Source: JABMMZ01 sp044341025 (GTDB lineage: Bacteria; Bacteroidota; Bacteroidia; NS11-12g; UBA955). From it: DNA of 44,307 bases. Shown piece by piece: positions 17,988 through 27,939 of the stretch (its first letter is position 1; every line of letters begins with the position of its first letter). Under the pieces are notes generated by a model, which was not told the DNA's origin, did no database searches, and worked only from the letters and a program-made list of their open reading frames with translations. The stretch is from assembly GCA_044341025.1 (NCBI GenBank), contig JBIISM010000017.1:1-44307 (forward strand), written 5' to 3'. Made by a program: the position numbers and the translations under genes.

Positions 17988-19289
17988 ATGAAATACCAAA
18001 GTATTGATAGCCGTTTGTTTATAGAAAACCGCAAGAAATTTGTGGCTCAAATGAAGCCTAATAGTATCGCAATTTTTAGAAGCAATTATGAATTTACCCG
18101 CAATGGTGATGCCACTATGGATTTTAAACAAAATTCAGATTTCTTTTGGCTGTGTGGCATTGATCAAGAAGACAGTATTTTGGTTTTGTTCCCAGACAGT
18201 CCTGAAGAAGCTTACCGCGAATGTTTATTTTTAAAACAGACTTCTCCTACAATTGCTATTTGGGATGGTCACAAGTACACCAAAGAGGAAGCTAAAGCAA
18301 GTTCTGGAATTCAAAATATATTTTGGAACGACGTGTTTCAAACCGCAATACGTTCAAAAATTAACTATGCTGAAAATGTGTATTTAACTTTAAATGAAAA
18401 CGACCGTTACAGTTATAAAGCGCCATACAGTGATTTAGATTTTGCACGCGAGATGAAGCATGATTTCCCTTTGCATACATACCACCGTGCAGCGCCAATT
18501 CTTCAAAGATTGCGCAGTGTGAAATCGGACATAGAAATGGCTTTGATTCGCCATGCAATCTCTATCTCTAAAAAAGGTTTTGAACGCATCATGGCTTTTA
18601 CCAAACCAGGCGTCATGGAATATGAAGTGGAAGCAGAATTGATTCACCAATTTATAGGCAATGCGGCGACCGGTCATTCGTTTCATCCAATCGTTGCCAG
18701 TGGCCCAAGTGCTTGTGTCTTGCATTATATCGACAACAACAAAATATGCAATGATGGCGATTTGTTGTTGGTTGATTGTGGGGTTGATTACGGCAATTAC
18801 GCCAGTGACATGACCCGTGTAATTCCAGTGAATGGAAAATTCAGCCCAAGACAAAAAGATGTTTACAATGCTGTGTTAAGGGTAATGCGTGCGGCTACAA
18901 AATTATTGGTTCCAGGAACACAATTGATGGAATACCATAAAATAGTAGGAAAAGAATTAATGGAAAAGGAATTGGTTGATTTAGGGCTTATTAGCATGGA
19001 TGAAATTAAGAATGAAGATCCAGCTTGGCCAGCCTATAAAAAGTATTTCATGCATGGAACCAGCCACTTTTTAGGGATTGATGTGCACGATGTAGGTATG
19101 CGTTATGAGCCAATGCAAGCCAATCATTTGTTTACTTGCGAACCTGGCATTTACATTCCTGAAGAAGGGTTAGGGATACGAATTGAGAACAATATTTTGT
19201 TGAGTAACAATGGCCCAATTGATTTGATGGACGAAATTGGTATGCCAATAGAAGTTGAAGAAATCGAACAAGCAATGTCTCGTTCATAA
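17988..19289 (+). CDS. pepP: M24B family Xaa-Pro aminopeptidase
   Basis: A 433-residue cytosolic metallopeptidase that removes an N-terminal residue preceding proline. An N-terminal creatinase-like domain (about 1-165) precedes the pita-bread catalytic domain. The dinuclear metal ligands are visible: Asp in LLVDCGVDYGNYASDMTR, His in GTSHFLGIDVHDVG, and two Glu in FTCEPGIYIPEEGLGIRIENN. Length and motifs fit E. coli PepP. It is followed after 12 bases by a MarR-type regulator on the same strand. Confidence 0.93.
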   Translation: MKYQSIDSRLFIENRKKFVAQMKPNSIAIFRSNYEFTRNGDATMDFKQNSDFFWLCGIDQEDSILVLFPDSPEEAYRECLFLKQTSPTIAIWDGHKYTKEEAKASSGIQNIFWNDVFQTAIRSKINYAENVYLTLNENDRYSYKAPYSDLDFAREMKHDFPLHTYHRAAPILQRLRSVKSDIEMALIRHAISISKKGFERIMAFTKPGVMEYEVEAELIHQFIGNAATGHSFHPIVASGPSACVLHYIDNNKICNDGDLLLVDCGVDYGNYASDMTRVIPVNGKFSPRQKDVYNAVLRVMRAATKLLVPGTQLMEYHKIVGKELMEKELVDLGLISMDEIKNEDPAWPAYKKYFMHGTSHFLGIDVHDVGMRYEPMQANHLFTCEPGIYIPEEGLGIRIENNILLSNNGPIDLMDEIGMPIEVEEIEQAMSRS

Positions 19290-19301
19290 ATACCAAACAT
19301 T

Positions 19302-19748
19302 ATGCCTAGGCCTCAGAATCCAAATTTAAATTTTCACAACCTGATTGTTTTGGTTTCAAAACTCAGAAGGAAGCTTGATGCGCAGATTGAAGCAGAATTG
19401 CACTACCGGGGAAATAGTGCTTTTAAATCATCTTACTTGCCAATCTTTTTACTCTTGTACAAAGAAGGAAGTACAACCGTTCAAATAGCAGAGCATTGTG
19501 GTGTTACAAAACAAGCCAGTAGTAAACTTATTCTAGAAATGAGTGAACTTGGCTTGTTAAAAAGTCAAATCAATAAAGAAGATAGACGCTCAACAATTAT
19601 ACTCTTGAGTGCAAAAGGCAAGCGCTTGGCGACAGAGGCAAGGAAATGTCTGTCCAAATTAACCGAAAACTACAAATCGCTTATGGGGAAAACTAAGTAC
19701 GAACAAATGGTAGAGCTATTGGAAGTGCTATGGATACTGCATGAGTAA
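19302..19748 (+). CDS. MarR-family transcriptional regulator
   Basis: A 148-residue winged-helix protein. The DNA-binding part contains TVQIAEHCGVTKQASSKLILEMSELGLLKSQINKEDRRSTIILLSAKGKRLA, with recognition helix and the DxRS wing typical of MarR. It probably binds DNA as a dimer. It is 12 bases downstream of the aminopeptidase gene, so the two are probably cotranscribed. No effector or target can be read from the sequence. Confidence 0.88.
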   Translation: MPRPQNPNLNFHNLIVLVSKLRRKLDAQIEAELHYRGNSAFKSSYLPIFLLLYKEGSTTVQIAEHCGVTKQASSKLILEMSELGLLKSQINKEDRRSTIILLSAKGKRLATEARKCLSKLTENYKSLMGKTKYEQMVELLEVLWILHE

Positions 19749-19871
19749 AATGCGGAAACATAAACTACCTTTTATAAGTTGATTGCGTTTAAAATTTTTA
19801 TTGTTTTTGCAGGCATTATTGTTTTATGAACCAATCTCACACACAACTGTTGGTGCTGATTTCTAAATAAA

Positions 19872-21104
19872 TTAGTAAAGATTCATCATCAATTCAAGGT
19901 CTTTGTATTTCATGCCAAAACGCTTGGCCAATGAATCGTTAACCAGATTGCCCTTGTAAATGTATACGCCATGTCTAAAACCTTTTGCAATTTTCAACAA
20001 TTCGTGAAACCCTCCATAATTTGACATGTCATTGAGCAGCGGGGTAAAGATGTTGCTTAACGCATAGCTTGCAGAACGCGAAACCCTTGCTGTAATATTA
20101 GGCACACAATAATGTATTACATCGTGCTTTTTAAAAATTGGGTTTTTGTGGTTGGTGATTTCCGAGGTTTCAAACACCCCACCTTGGTCAATACTCACAT
20201 CGATGATGATGCTGTTAGGTTTCATTTGCATCACCATTTTTTCTGTCACCACCACGGGTGAGCGTCCCGATTCACCGCGCAATGCACCAATGGCAACATC
20301 GCAGGTGCGTAAAGCCTCAGCTAAAATATTGGGTTGTATGGTTGATGTAAATATCTTACCACCTAAGTGCTCTTGTAAACGTCTTAATCGGTATAACTCG
20401 TTGTCAAAAACTTTGACGTTGGCGCCAAGCCCAAGGGCTGCACGACAAGCATATTCTCCAACTGCTCCTGCACCAACAACCACTATTTGGGTTGGCGGTA
20501 TACCAGTAAATCCACCGAGTAATTCGCCTTTCCCAATATTGGCATTGTTCAAATATTCCGATGCCAATAAAATTGACGCATGTCCAGCCATCTCACTCAT
20601 GGCACGAATGATAGGAAATGAGCCGCTATCGTCTTGCAGAAATTCATATGCTATGGCGTTAACTCTTTTTAGTATGAGTTTGTTCAACAACACAGGATTC
20701 ATTTGATCCAATTGCAAAGCAGAAACTAAGATTTGGTCAGGGCGCATCAAATCAATTTCAGCATCGGTTGGAGGTTCAATTTTTAATATGATGTCTGCTT
20801 TGAAAATTTCTTCATGGCTGTGCACTATGCGCGCACCTGCTTCGCTGAATTTATCGTCACTGAAATTTGCGGCTGTGCCGGCCTTCGATTCAATTACAAT
20901 TTCGTGCCCATTTTGAACCAAAAATTCAATTGATGAAGGGGAGAGAGGGACACGGTTTTCTTGAGATGTAATTTCCTTAGGAATGCCGATAAAAAGACTG
21001 CAATTGCTTTTTTTTAATGGTGCTGCCATCTCTAATGGGTGCATGGCAAAGGCTTCTCTAGCCAATTCGTTAAATGTTACGAGTCCTTTTTTACTGTCTG
21101 ACAT
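19872..21104 (-). CDS. ald: alanine dehydrogenase
   Basis: A 410-residue NAD-dependent enzyme of the alanine dehydrogenase / transhydrogenase alpha family that interconverts L-alanine and pyruvate plus ammonia. The N-terminal domain has IGIPKEITSQENRVPLSPSSI and the GHEIVIESKAGTAANFSDDKF motif; the Rossmann fold is VVVGAGAVGEYACRAALGLGA, followed by FDNELYRLRRLQEHLGG. The C-terminal NITARVSRSASYALSN is also conserved. It carries about 30 extra residues at the N-terminus compared with classic Ald. Divergent from the transglycosylase operon. Confidence 0.87.
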   Translation of the reverse strand: MSDSKKGLVTFNELAREAFAMHPLEMAAPLKKSNCSLFIGIPKEITSQENRVPLSPSSIEFLVQNGHEIVIESKAGTAANFSDDKFSEAGARIVHSHEEIFKADIILKIEPPTDAEIDLMRPDQILVSALQLDQMNPVLLNKLILKRVNAIAYEFLQDDSGSFPIIRAMSEMAGHASILLASEYLNNANIGKGELLGGFTGIPPTQIVVVGAGAVGEYACRAALGLGANVKVFDNELYRLRRLQEHLGGKIFTSTIQPNILAEALRTCDVAIGALRGESGRSPVVVTEKMVMQMKPNSIIIDVSIDQGGVFETSEITNHKNPIFKKHDVIHYCVPNITARVSRSASYALSNIFTPLLNDMSNYGGFHELLKIAKGFRHGVYIYKGNLVNDSLAKRFGMKYKDLELMMNLY

Positions 21105-21187
21105 ATCAATTGTATGGTTTAATGCTCAGTTTGAACAAAATTACAAAATTCTATGTATAATTCAAAGCTTTTCAAAGAATAAAGTCG

Positions 21188-21218
21188 TTGGTATTCCCGT
21201 TAATCAGAATTAGCTTTG
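21188..21218 (+). promoter_or_regulatory. promoter of the transglycosylase-purN operon
   Basis: TTGG at 21188 and TAGCTTTG at 21211-21218 match the Bacteroidota TTTG/TAnnTTTG promoter with the expected spacing of about 19-20 bases. It lies 24 bases before the ATG at 21243, the first gene of a four-gene operon. Confidence 0.65.
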
Positions 21219-21242
21219 CAAAGAATTTATTTCACACCCTAA

Positions 21243-22619
21243 ATGCCCAAGTATTTCCTACTTATCTCGCTTTTTATATGCTCAAACATGCTGCGTGCAC
21301 AGGATAATTCGGTTGCCCGAATTGACAGTTTGACCCACTTGTTTTTAGAGCAAACGATGAGCAAACCCCTGGCAAATTTATCGGCAGATGAAGTGGTTAA
21401 TATTTCTGAAACCAAATTCAATGAATTAGTGGCATTAATGGGAAGTAAAATTTCTTTTAAATACGATCCAAGTGTTTTGATACAAATTGGCTACATGAAG
21501 AATCCCAATAGTTCTTTTTTAAGCAAAGCTTGTAGCCGTAAAAATTTGTATTTTCGTGTTTTTGAAGAGGTGCTTGATAAAAAGGGCATGCCAGATGAAA
21601 TCAAGTATCTTTCAATTGTAGAATCTTTACTTAGTACCAATGCTGTTAGTTGGTGTGGTGCGGCTGGTTTGTGGCAGTTTATGCCTGCTACGGGCAAAAT
21701 GATGGACCTTGCCATAGATGCCAATGTGGATGAACGCAAAGACATTTACAAAAGCACTGAGAAGGCCTGTGATTATCTTTTAAGCATGTATAGATTGTAC
21801 GATGATTGGTTGTTGGCTTTGGCTGCATACAATGGTGGACCAGGAAATGTAAACAAAGCCATTCGTTTGTCAGGCGGAAAGAGAACTTTTTGGGAAATTC
21901 GAAAACACTTGCCTAAGGAAACTCAAAACTATGTGCCGAAATTTTTGGCCACTGCTTTTCTTATGACTTTTTCGCCTCCGGCAGAAGAAAGTTCTAATAT
22001 TTTACGGGCGCACGAAACCCTAGTCCCTGTTTATTTGTGTTGTGAAGTGGATATGAAATATGTATGTGCTTTGGTGAATATTAGCGAATCGGAACAGCTT
22101 GAATGGAACAGCGTTTATAAGAACGGATTTATTCCTGAAAACATAGAAAACAAAAAAGTGGTATTGCCGTACAAAAAAGCCATGCAATTGGCCGAGTGGC
22201 AAGACAGTGTTTACACCATTAGCACCAATGCCTTTAATCCAGATGCCTATATCCGTCGTGAATCAACATTGTCTTACCATGTGGTAACAAAGGGTCAAAC
22301 CATACAACAAATTGCAACACGTTATGGTGTGAGTGTGTCCAATGTTAAAAAATGGAACAATTTAAAGTCAATAAAATTGAAAGCTGGGAAAAAATTGCGT
22401 ATCTTTACTTCAGATGAAGTCATTATGCCGGTTGCAAGCACAGGAAGTATTGGTTTCTATTATTATATAAGCGACTATGAATCACAAACCATACAAGACA
22501 TTTGCGGGCGTTTTCCTGAATTTGATTTGGAAAAGACCTGCGCGCTCAACCATATTGACACCCCTCAAACCCCAATTGGAAAAGGCAAATTGATTAAATT
22601 GTATACCACTCTTAAGTAA
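21243..22619 (+). CDS. mltD: MltD-like lytic transglycosylase with LysM domain
   Basis: A 458-residue exported peptidoglycan hydrolase. A signal peptide ends near MLRAQ (residue 20). The lytic transglycosylase domain (about 100-240) has the catalytic Glu in KYLSIVESLLSTNAVSWCGAAGLWQFMPATGKMM and the later LLALAAYNGGPGNVNKAI motif. A LysM domain (about 340-385, starting YHVVTKGQTIQQIATRYGVS) binds glycan. A second, degenerate LysM-like part follows to the end. Its stop overlaps the next start by one base (TAATG). Promoter at 21188-21218. Confidence 0.92.
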   Translation: MPKYFLLISLFICSNMLRAQDNSVARIDSLTHLFLEQTMSKPLANLSADEVVNISETKFNELVALMGSKISFKYDPSVLIQIGYMKNPNSSFLSKACSRKNLYFRVFEEVLDKKGMPDEIKYLSIVESLLSTNAVSWCGAAGLWQFMPATGKMMDLAIDANVDERKDIYKSTEKACDYLLSMYRLYDDWLLALAAYNGGPGNVNKAIRLSGGKRTFWEIRKHLPKETQNYVPKFLATAFLMTFSPPAEESSNILRAHETLVPVYLCCEVDMKYVCALVNISESEQLEWNSVYKNGFIPENIENKKVVLPYKKAMQLAEWQDSVYTISTNAFNPDAYIRRESTLSYHVVTKGQTIQQIATRYGVSVSNVKKWNNLKSIKLKAGKKLRIFTSDEVIMPVASTGSIGFYYYISDYESQTIQDICGRFPEFDLEKTCALNHIDTPQTPIGKGKLIKLYTTLK

Positions 22620-23686
22620 TGTTAAAACGCACATATACCTTTTGTTTTATTGCCATAATGGTGTTGATGGTTTCATGTTCTGATTCGAATTCTAAATTGC
22701 CAATGGCTGCAGGTAAACTAGGAACAGTGGTTTTGGTTTCTGAAACACAAATTCAAAATGATTTGAAAGGTCTTTTGGATTCTAGTTTCTTAATGTCAAT
22801 CGAAAATACCACTGGTGCAGAACCTTTTCTTGAACTAATTCGGAGCAATATTTTTGATTTCGAAAGCCAATATTCCAATCAAAAAACCATTTTTGTAATG
22901 GTTGATAAAGCCAGTGTTTCTAAAATGGAAGCGCTTTTAGAGCCTTTTAGCAGCGCCACCATCCAAAAATTAATTGAGAATCCTGAACCTAAAATTATGA
23001 GTGCCCGAAATGTGTTTGCGCAGTACCAGCACATCGTTTATTTATTCGGAAAAGATGCAAAGGATTTGAAACAAAAATTGCAAAAATCAAAAGACCAGAT
23101 CAACAGCAGTTTAATGTCTTTTGAGTTGATTGATCAAAGTGAGAAATTGTATAAAGATACGTCTTCCAATGACCAATACTTTAAAATGATTAAAGAAGAA
23201 CTTGGATTAGGGGTTAAGGTTCCATCTGCTTTTAAGCTTAAATACCACAAAAATAAAACCTATTGGTTTGAGTATGCTACAACCGAGGGAAACAGTCCTA
23301 AGTTAATTAATTTGGTGGTACACACCTACCCTTATAAAGACAAGGTTGAATTGTCTTACGAATCCATTCGTTCTGCCCGTGATACCGTTTTTAAATATTT
23401 AATAAAAGGGGAATTGCCAGGCACCTATATGGGAACCACTGAGAGCGATTATTATCCAAAAATATTTAAAGAAAATCTATTCTTGAATGGCAACTACTGC
23501 ACAAAAATAAAAGGCTGGTGGACAGTGAGGGGTATAAGCCAAGCTGGACCATACGTTCGTTATGTAGTGGTGTCGCCAAATAAGAGGAATTTAATTGCTT
23601 TTGAGGGTTTTGTTTACAAAGCCGACATCAACATCAAAGAACCGGATTTGAGGTTAATAGAAGCCATCGCATTGAGTATAAAATAA
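22619..23686 (+). CDS. DUF4837 family lipoprotein
   Basis: A 355-residue lipoprotein with lipobox VLMVSC (Cys20). The rest resembles DUF4837, a Bacteroidota family without known function: a region of paired alpha/beta character and the C-terminal KGWWTVRGISQAGPYVRYVVVSPNKRNLIAFEGFVYKAD. It overlaps the upstream transglycosylase gene and the downstream purN by one base each, so translation is coupled. Its constant position next to a LysM transglycosylase hints at a role in the cell envelope, which is inference. Confidence 0.8.
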   Translation: MLKRTYTFCFIAIMVLMVSCSDSNSKLPMAAGKLGTVVLVSETQIQNDLKGLLDSSFLMSIENTTGAEPFLELIRSNIFDFESQYSNQKTIFVMVDKASVSKMEALLEPFSSATIQKLIENPEPKIMSARNVFAQYQHIVYLFGKDAKDLKQKLQKSKDQINSSLMSFELIDQSEKLYKDTSSNDQYFKMIKEELGLGVKVPSAFKLKYHKNKTYWFEYATTEGNSPKLINLVVHTYPYKDKVELSYESIRSARDTVFKYLIKGELPGTYMGTTESDYYPKIFKENLFLNGNYCTKIKGWWTVRGISQAGPYVRYVVVSPNKRNLIAFEGFVYKADINIKEPDLRLIEAIALSIK

Positions 23687-24252
23687 TGAAACGTATTGTC
23701 ATATTTGCATCGGGAAGCGGCAGCAATGCCTTGAATTTAATTCAGTATTTTAATCATGGAAATGCGGCCAATGTTGTTGCGGTGTTTTCCAATAAAAAAG
23801 AAGCAGGCGTGGTCCAAAAAACAATAGACAAGCATGTTGACCTTAGGTGTTTTAACCGCCACGATTTTTACCAAAGCAATAATTTAATAGATATGGTAAG
23901 TTCATATAGACCAGATCTTATCGTATTGGCTGGATTCTTATGGTTGGTGCCTGAAAATTTTATACACGCTTTTGATGGTTTAATTGTTAATTTACATCCT
24001 TCCTTATTGCCTAAATTTGGGGGAAAAGGAATGTATGGACACCATGTGCACGAAGCGGTATTGGCCGCAGGAGAGCAAGAAACTGGCATTACAGTTCATC
24101 TTGTAAATGCGGAGTTTGATAAAGGGGAGGTCATTTACCAGGACCGTTTTCAAATCCACGACGACGACAACTTAGAATCTGTAGAAGAAAAAATTCACCT
24201 ACTGGAGCATAAAGGTTTGCCCATTGCGGTGGAGCGTTTCTTAAAATTATGA
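23686..24252 (+). CDS. purN: phosphoribosylglycinamide formyltransferase
   Basis: A 188-residue purine biosynthesis enzyme that transfers a formyl group from 10-formyltetrahydrofolate to GAR. The N-terminal nucleotide site (IVIFASGSGSNALNLIQYF) and the catalytic Asn-His pair in IVNLHPSLLPKFGGKGMYG are present; the catalytic Asp lies in the EFDKGEVIYQ segment. Complete. It overlaps DUF4837 by one base and the next gene by four bases (ATGA). Confidence 0.96.
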   Translation: MKRIVIFASGSGSNALNLIQYFNHGNAANVVAVFSNKKEAGVVQKTIDKHVDLRCFNRHDFYQSNNLIDMVSSYRPDLIVLAGFLWLVPENFIHAFDGLIVNLHPSLLPKFGGKGMYGHHVHEAVLAAGEQETGITVHLVNAEFDKGEVIYQDRFQIHDDDNLESVEEKIHLLEHKGLPIAVERFLKL

Positions 24253-25190
24253 GACCCGGTGTTTTGATGCTAACGCTTCTGTCTTGCGGGCAAGTTTTTG
24301 CTTGGGGTTTTTTTGGGCATCAAAAAATAAATGAGATTGCGGTTTATACTTTGCCAAAGCCGTTGTTCGGTTTTTATAAAGCCAATGTCGATTATATCCG
24401 TGTGCATGCCACCGATCCGGACAACCGCCGTTATGTGTTGGCAGAGGAAGCTTGTCGTCACTATTTGGATGGCGACCATTACGAAGCTAAAGCCCCATTT
24501 GATACCTTGCCACATTTCTATAAAGATGCCTGTGTGAAGTATACTGAAGACAGTCTTTTGGCCCATGGCATTGTTCCTTGGCATGTTCAAACAGTTTTAT
24601 ACCGATTAACCGAAGCCTTTAAAGTAAAAGATGTAGCAAAGATTTTAAAGTTGAGCGCTGACCTCGGCCATTATGTGGGCGATTTGCATGTGCCCTTGCA
24701 TTCAACTTCCAATTACAATGGACAAAAGACCAATCAGAAAGGCATACATGCACTTTGGGAAAGCCGCTTGCCTGAATTGTATTTTGATTCTTATTACCTA
24801 TTTACAGGATTAGCGGCTTACAATGATGCACCAGGAATTAATGCTTGGAAGGCATTTGAGCAAAGTTACAGTTTGGTTGACAGTGTGCTTAAAACGGAAA
24901 AACGTGTATCTCTTTTGTTCCCTGATGAACAAAAATATACATGGGAAGTGCGCGGAACAACAACGGTAAGAACTTACTCAAAGCCATTTTGCACCGCTTA
25001 CCATTTGGCGCTTGGAAATATGGTAGAGAGCCGCATGCGTGCATCAATTATTCTCTTGGGGAGTTTATGGTACACTGCATGGGTAAATGCAGGTCAGCCT
25101 GATTTGGAAAATATGCCGGTAGAAGAACTGCCTAAAGTGCCTGAAACATTGCCGGAAAATGGCAGTATGATTGGGCGTGCAGAAGAGTAG
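24249..25190 (+). CDS. secreted zinc-dependent phospholipase C / S1-P1 nuclease-like enzyme
   Basis: A 313-residue exported protein. The signal peptide ends at VFA, so the mature chain starts at Trp19, as in the P1 nuclease and phospholipase C superfamily where the N-terminal Trp coordinates zinc. Other metal ligand motifs follow: GHQ near residue 24, a central LGHYVGDLHVPLHSTSNYNG (HxxxD and H) and HALWESR. Substrate (phospholipid or nucleic acid) cannot be told from the sequence. Last gene of the operon; its stop is directly next to the convergent corA stop. Confidence 0.83.
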   Translation: MRPGVLMLTLLSCGQVFAWGFFGHQKINEIAVYTLPKPLFGFYKANVDYIRVHATDPDNRRYVLAEEACRHYLDGDHYEAKAPFDTLPHFYKDACVKYTEDSLLAHGIVPWHVQTVLYRLTEAFKVKDVAKILKLSADLGHYVGDLHVPLHSTSNYNGQKTNQKGIHALWESRLPELYFDSYYLFTGLAAYNDAPGINAWKAFEQSYSLVDSVLKTEKRVSLLFPDEQKYTWEVRGTTTVRTYSKPFCTAYHLALGNMVESRMRASIILLGSLWYTAWVNAGQPDLENMPVEELPKVPETLPENGSMIGRAEE

Positions 25191-26279
25191 TTAAAACCAC
25201 TTTTTACGTTTGAAATAAACCATCATACCCAAAACCACTAAGATGCTTAAGCCCCAGAAATAGTAATAACCATTAGGGTTGTTTAAAGCGGGGAAATATT
25301 TGAAGTTCATACCAAATACACCGGTTAAAAAACTCAAAGGCATAAAGATGGTGCTGATAATGGTTAGAACTTTCATCACCATATTCATACGGTTGCTCAT
25401 GGTGGTGAAATAAATATTCATCAAATCGTTGAGCAAGCTTTTGTGGTTTTCGATGGTATCATACGCTTGGTAGGTGTGGTCGTATACATCTCTGAAATAT
25501 TTGATGCTTTTTTCTTCAATTAATTCGGAGTTGCCAGAATCTAGTTTGTTCAAGGCTTCACGCATAGGCAAGATGTGTTTGCTCAATACCATCAATTCTT
25601 TTTTGATGCCTTGGATTTTGAATGAGGTTTGGTTGTTGGGGTTATACATGGTTTCTTCCTCAATGTTCTCAACCAAGTCGCCAATCTTATCAATCAACAC
25701 AAAGTATTGGTCGACCGCCGCATCCATAATTTTGTAAAGTAGGTAGTCGGCTTTTTTGGTTCGGATATTTCCTTTGGCCGCGTGCAAACGCCTTATAATT
25801 TCAGTGAACAACAAACTGTCTGTTTCTTGAAAGGATATCAAATAGTTCTTGCCTAAAATAATGCTGATCTGTTCCGTCTCAAAACATTTGTTGGGCTCTG
25901 AATAAAATATATTTTTAAAGGTAACAAATAGATAATGCTCGAATTCCTCAATTTTTGTTCTTTGTTGGGTATTTAAAATGTCTTCTTGCACCAAAGGGTG
26001 TATATTGAACAGATTGCAGATTTCTTCAACCTTGCTCGCTTCATGTATGCCTGTAACCGATATCCAAGTGATGCTGTCTTTTTCTGAGTATGTTTTACAG
26101 GTTTTAAAATCATCGACCACCAATTCTTCGAGTTTGTTGTCATCGTAGTCAATGATCTTGACCACCATTTTTTCTGAACGTTCTTCGCCAACGTATACCA
26201 TGCTCTCAGAGGGCAGATGCGATTTGGCTGATAGCCTTTTTTTGCTTTTAGGAAGGAAATTCTTTTTTAAACGCGCCAT
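25191..26279 (-). CDS. corA: CorA-type magnesium/cobalt transporter
   Basis: A 362-residue 2-TM-GxN channel. A cytoplasmic alpha/beta domain and long stalk helices fill residues 1-300. TM1 is TIISTIFMPLSFLTGVFGMNF with the selectivity motif GMN, followed by a short loop and TM2 (YYYFWGLSILVVLGMMVYF), ending in a basic tail KRKKWF. Full length. Pentamer in the inner membrane for divalent cation uptake. It abuts the phospholipase gene tail to tail. Confidence 0.93.
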   Translation of the reverse strand: MARLKKNFLPKSKKRLSAKSHLPSESMVYVGEERSEKMVVKIIDYDDNKLEELVVDDFKTCKTYSEKDSITWISVTGIHEASKVEEICNLFNIHPLVQEDILNTQQRTKIEEFEHYLFVTFKNIFYSEPNKCFETEQISIILGKNYLISFQETDSLLFTEIIRRLHAAKGNIRTKKADYLLYKIMDAAVDQYFVLIDKIGDLVENIEEETMYNPNNQTSFKIQGIKKELMVLSKHILPMREALNKLDSGNSELIEEKSIKYFRDVYDHTYQAYDTIENHKSLLNDLMNIYFTTMSNRMNMVMKVLTIISTIFMPLSFLTGVFGMNFKYFPALNNPNGYYYFWGLSILVVLGMMVYFKRKKWF

Positions 26280-26335
26280 GGTATTGCAAACTTAAGGAAT
26301 AAATCTGCGCTTTGATATTTACTAGAAAAAATAAT

Positions 26336-27913
26336 TTACTTAAAACTCGCCGCTGCTTTCAATGCGTTTTCTACATTCACTATACCAGCGGTTTTACAAA
26401 GTTTTTTGTACGTTGTTTTCTTTCTCTTCTTTCCTGGTTTTATAAACTTAGCTTCTGGTTTTACCATCGAACTTTCTATGATTTGTTTCACTTGAACTGC
26501 GGTAAGATTTGGGTAGTACGACCAAATTAAAGCGGCAATTCCTGCCACTACTGGAGAGGCCATACTGGTGCCATCGTATGCATCGTAAGCGCTGTTGCTC
26601 ACTGTGCTGTAAATTTGTACACCGGGCGCAAACACATCTACGGTTTGTTTGCCATAGTTGCTAAAGTCTGCCGGTGCTTGGTCTCTGTCTGAGGCGCCAA
26701 CTTCTATCCATGTTTTACAAATAGAATCTTTTTGGTATTGGGCTGAAGGGTAAAATTTTTGATCGTCGTTGTCTGAGTGCTCATTGCCTGCAGCGTGTAC
26801 CATTAATACACTTTTGCTTTCTGCATAGCGTATCGCTTCTTTAACGATTTGAGCATTGTAGCTAACGCTTTTGCCAAAACTCATATTGATTATTTTAGCG
26901 CCATTGTCTACCGCATAACGGATAGCATGGGCAACATCTTTGTCGCGTTCATCACCATTCGGAACCACACGAAGACACATGATTTTAACTTTTGGTGCTA
27001 TGCCATCAATGCCCAAGCGGTTGTCTCTGGTAGCCGCAATTATTCCTGCCACATGGCTGCCGTGTTTTGAATCTGGACCCATTACATTTTGGTTGCCATA
27101 GCCCAATGATTTTGCATCTTCATAATTGTCGCCAATTTGTTTTCTAGAATCGAAATCAACATTTAAATGGTAGTATAATTTGTCGAACGCTCTTTCGTAA
27201 TCTTCGCGAATGCCTTTGAAAACTTCTTTAGGGGTCATGCCGTCTTTGCAGAAACTTACCACCATAGAATAACCCATTTTTGCATCCACACTTTTGGGTT
27301 CGAATTTTAAAAGATTTTGAATTGAAATATTTGAACTGTCCAATTCGCTCAATAGTGCAGCACTCATTTTGTTTAAAAACTTCAGGATGTCGTAATCTTC
27401 TTGAGCCGCAGCATAATCTTTTTGATACTGCTTCTCCATTTTCAGATACTGCTTGTATTCAGCTTTTTCAGTTTTGCTGAGTTTAGAAAGATCTTTGTCT
27501 TTGAATTTTTCTCTTGAATCGCGAAGCAAGCGGGTAGATTCAAAATTATCAAATTCAATGTCATTGGCCAAATTGCCAAGGAAGTCCCAACCATTGATGT
27601 CGTCTATATAACCATTGTGGTCATCGTCTACTGCATTGCCAGGGATTTCTTTTGTGTTAACCCAAATATTGTTTTGTAAATCGGGGTGCTTAATGTCTAC
27701 ACCGTCATCAATAACCGCTACAACTATTGGCTTGGCTTCAAGTGGAATGCCACTTGGACCGGTAGGTACTTGAAATTTATTGAGTCCATCAATTAGGCCA
27801 ATGCCATAATTGGTGTCTTTGCTGTTGTATTGTAAATGCCAGTTTTTAGCGTGCGATTGGGCCGACAATTGTAAGCAAGCTGTGAGGGTTAACAGCAGGA
27901 AAGTTTTATTCAT
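26336..27913 (-). CDS. subtilisin-like serine protease (S8)
   Basis: A 525-residue exported protease. The signal peptide ends near LSAQS (about residue 20). The catalytic triad is visible: Asp in VVAVIDDGVDIKHPD, His in GSKHGSHVAGIIAA, Ser in DGTSMASPVVAG. A charged helical insertion of about 120 residues separates the Asp and His motifs. There is no C-terminal T9SS sorting domain; the chain ends soon after the protease fold with a basic stretch (KPGKKRKKTTYKK). It lies 26 bases after sppA and is probably cotranscribed with it. Confidence 0.93.
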   Translation of the reverse strand: MNKTFLLLTLTACLQLSAQSHAKNWHLQYNSKDTNYGIGLIDGLNKFQVPTGPSGIPLEAKPIVVAVIDDGVDIKHPDLQNNIWVNTKEIPGNAVDDDHNGYIDDINGWDFLGNLANDIEFDNFESTRLLRDSREKFKDKDLSKLSKTEKAEYKQYLKMEKQYQKDYAAAQEDYDILKFLNKMSAALLSELDSSNISIQNLLKFEPKSVDAKMGYSMVVSFCKDGMTPKEVFKGIREDYERAFDKLYYHLNVDFDSRKQIGDNYEDAKSLGYGNQNVMGPDSKHGSHVAGIIAATRDNRLGIDGIAPKVKIMCLRVVPNGDERDKDVAHAIRYAVDNGAKIINMSFGKSVSYNAQIVKEAIRYAESKSVLMVHAAGNEHSDNDDQKFYPSAQYQKDSICKTWIEVGASDRDQAPADFSNYGKQTVDVFAPGVQIYSTVSNSAYDAYDGTSMASPVVAGIAALIWSYYPNLTAVQVKQIIESSMVKPEAKFIKPGKKRKKTTYKKLCKTAGIVNVENALKAAASFK

Positions 27914-27939
27914 GAAAGGTGATAAGAATCGAGTGGAAT

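Noticed and set aside
19831..19875. Tiny plus-strand frame of 14 codons before the ald stop
   Set aside because: It is too short and has no similarity or context to support it, although a TTTTTGC promoter-like word lies upstream.
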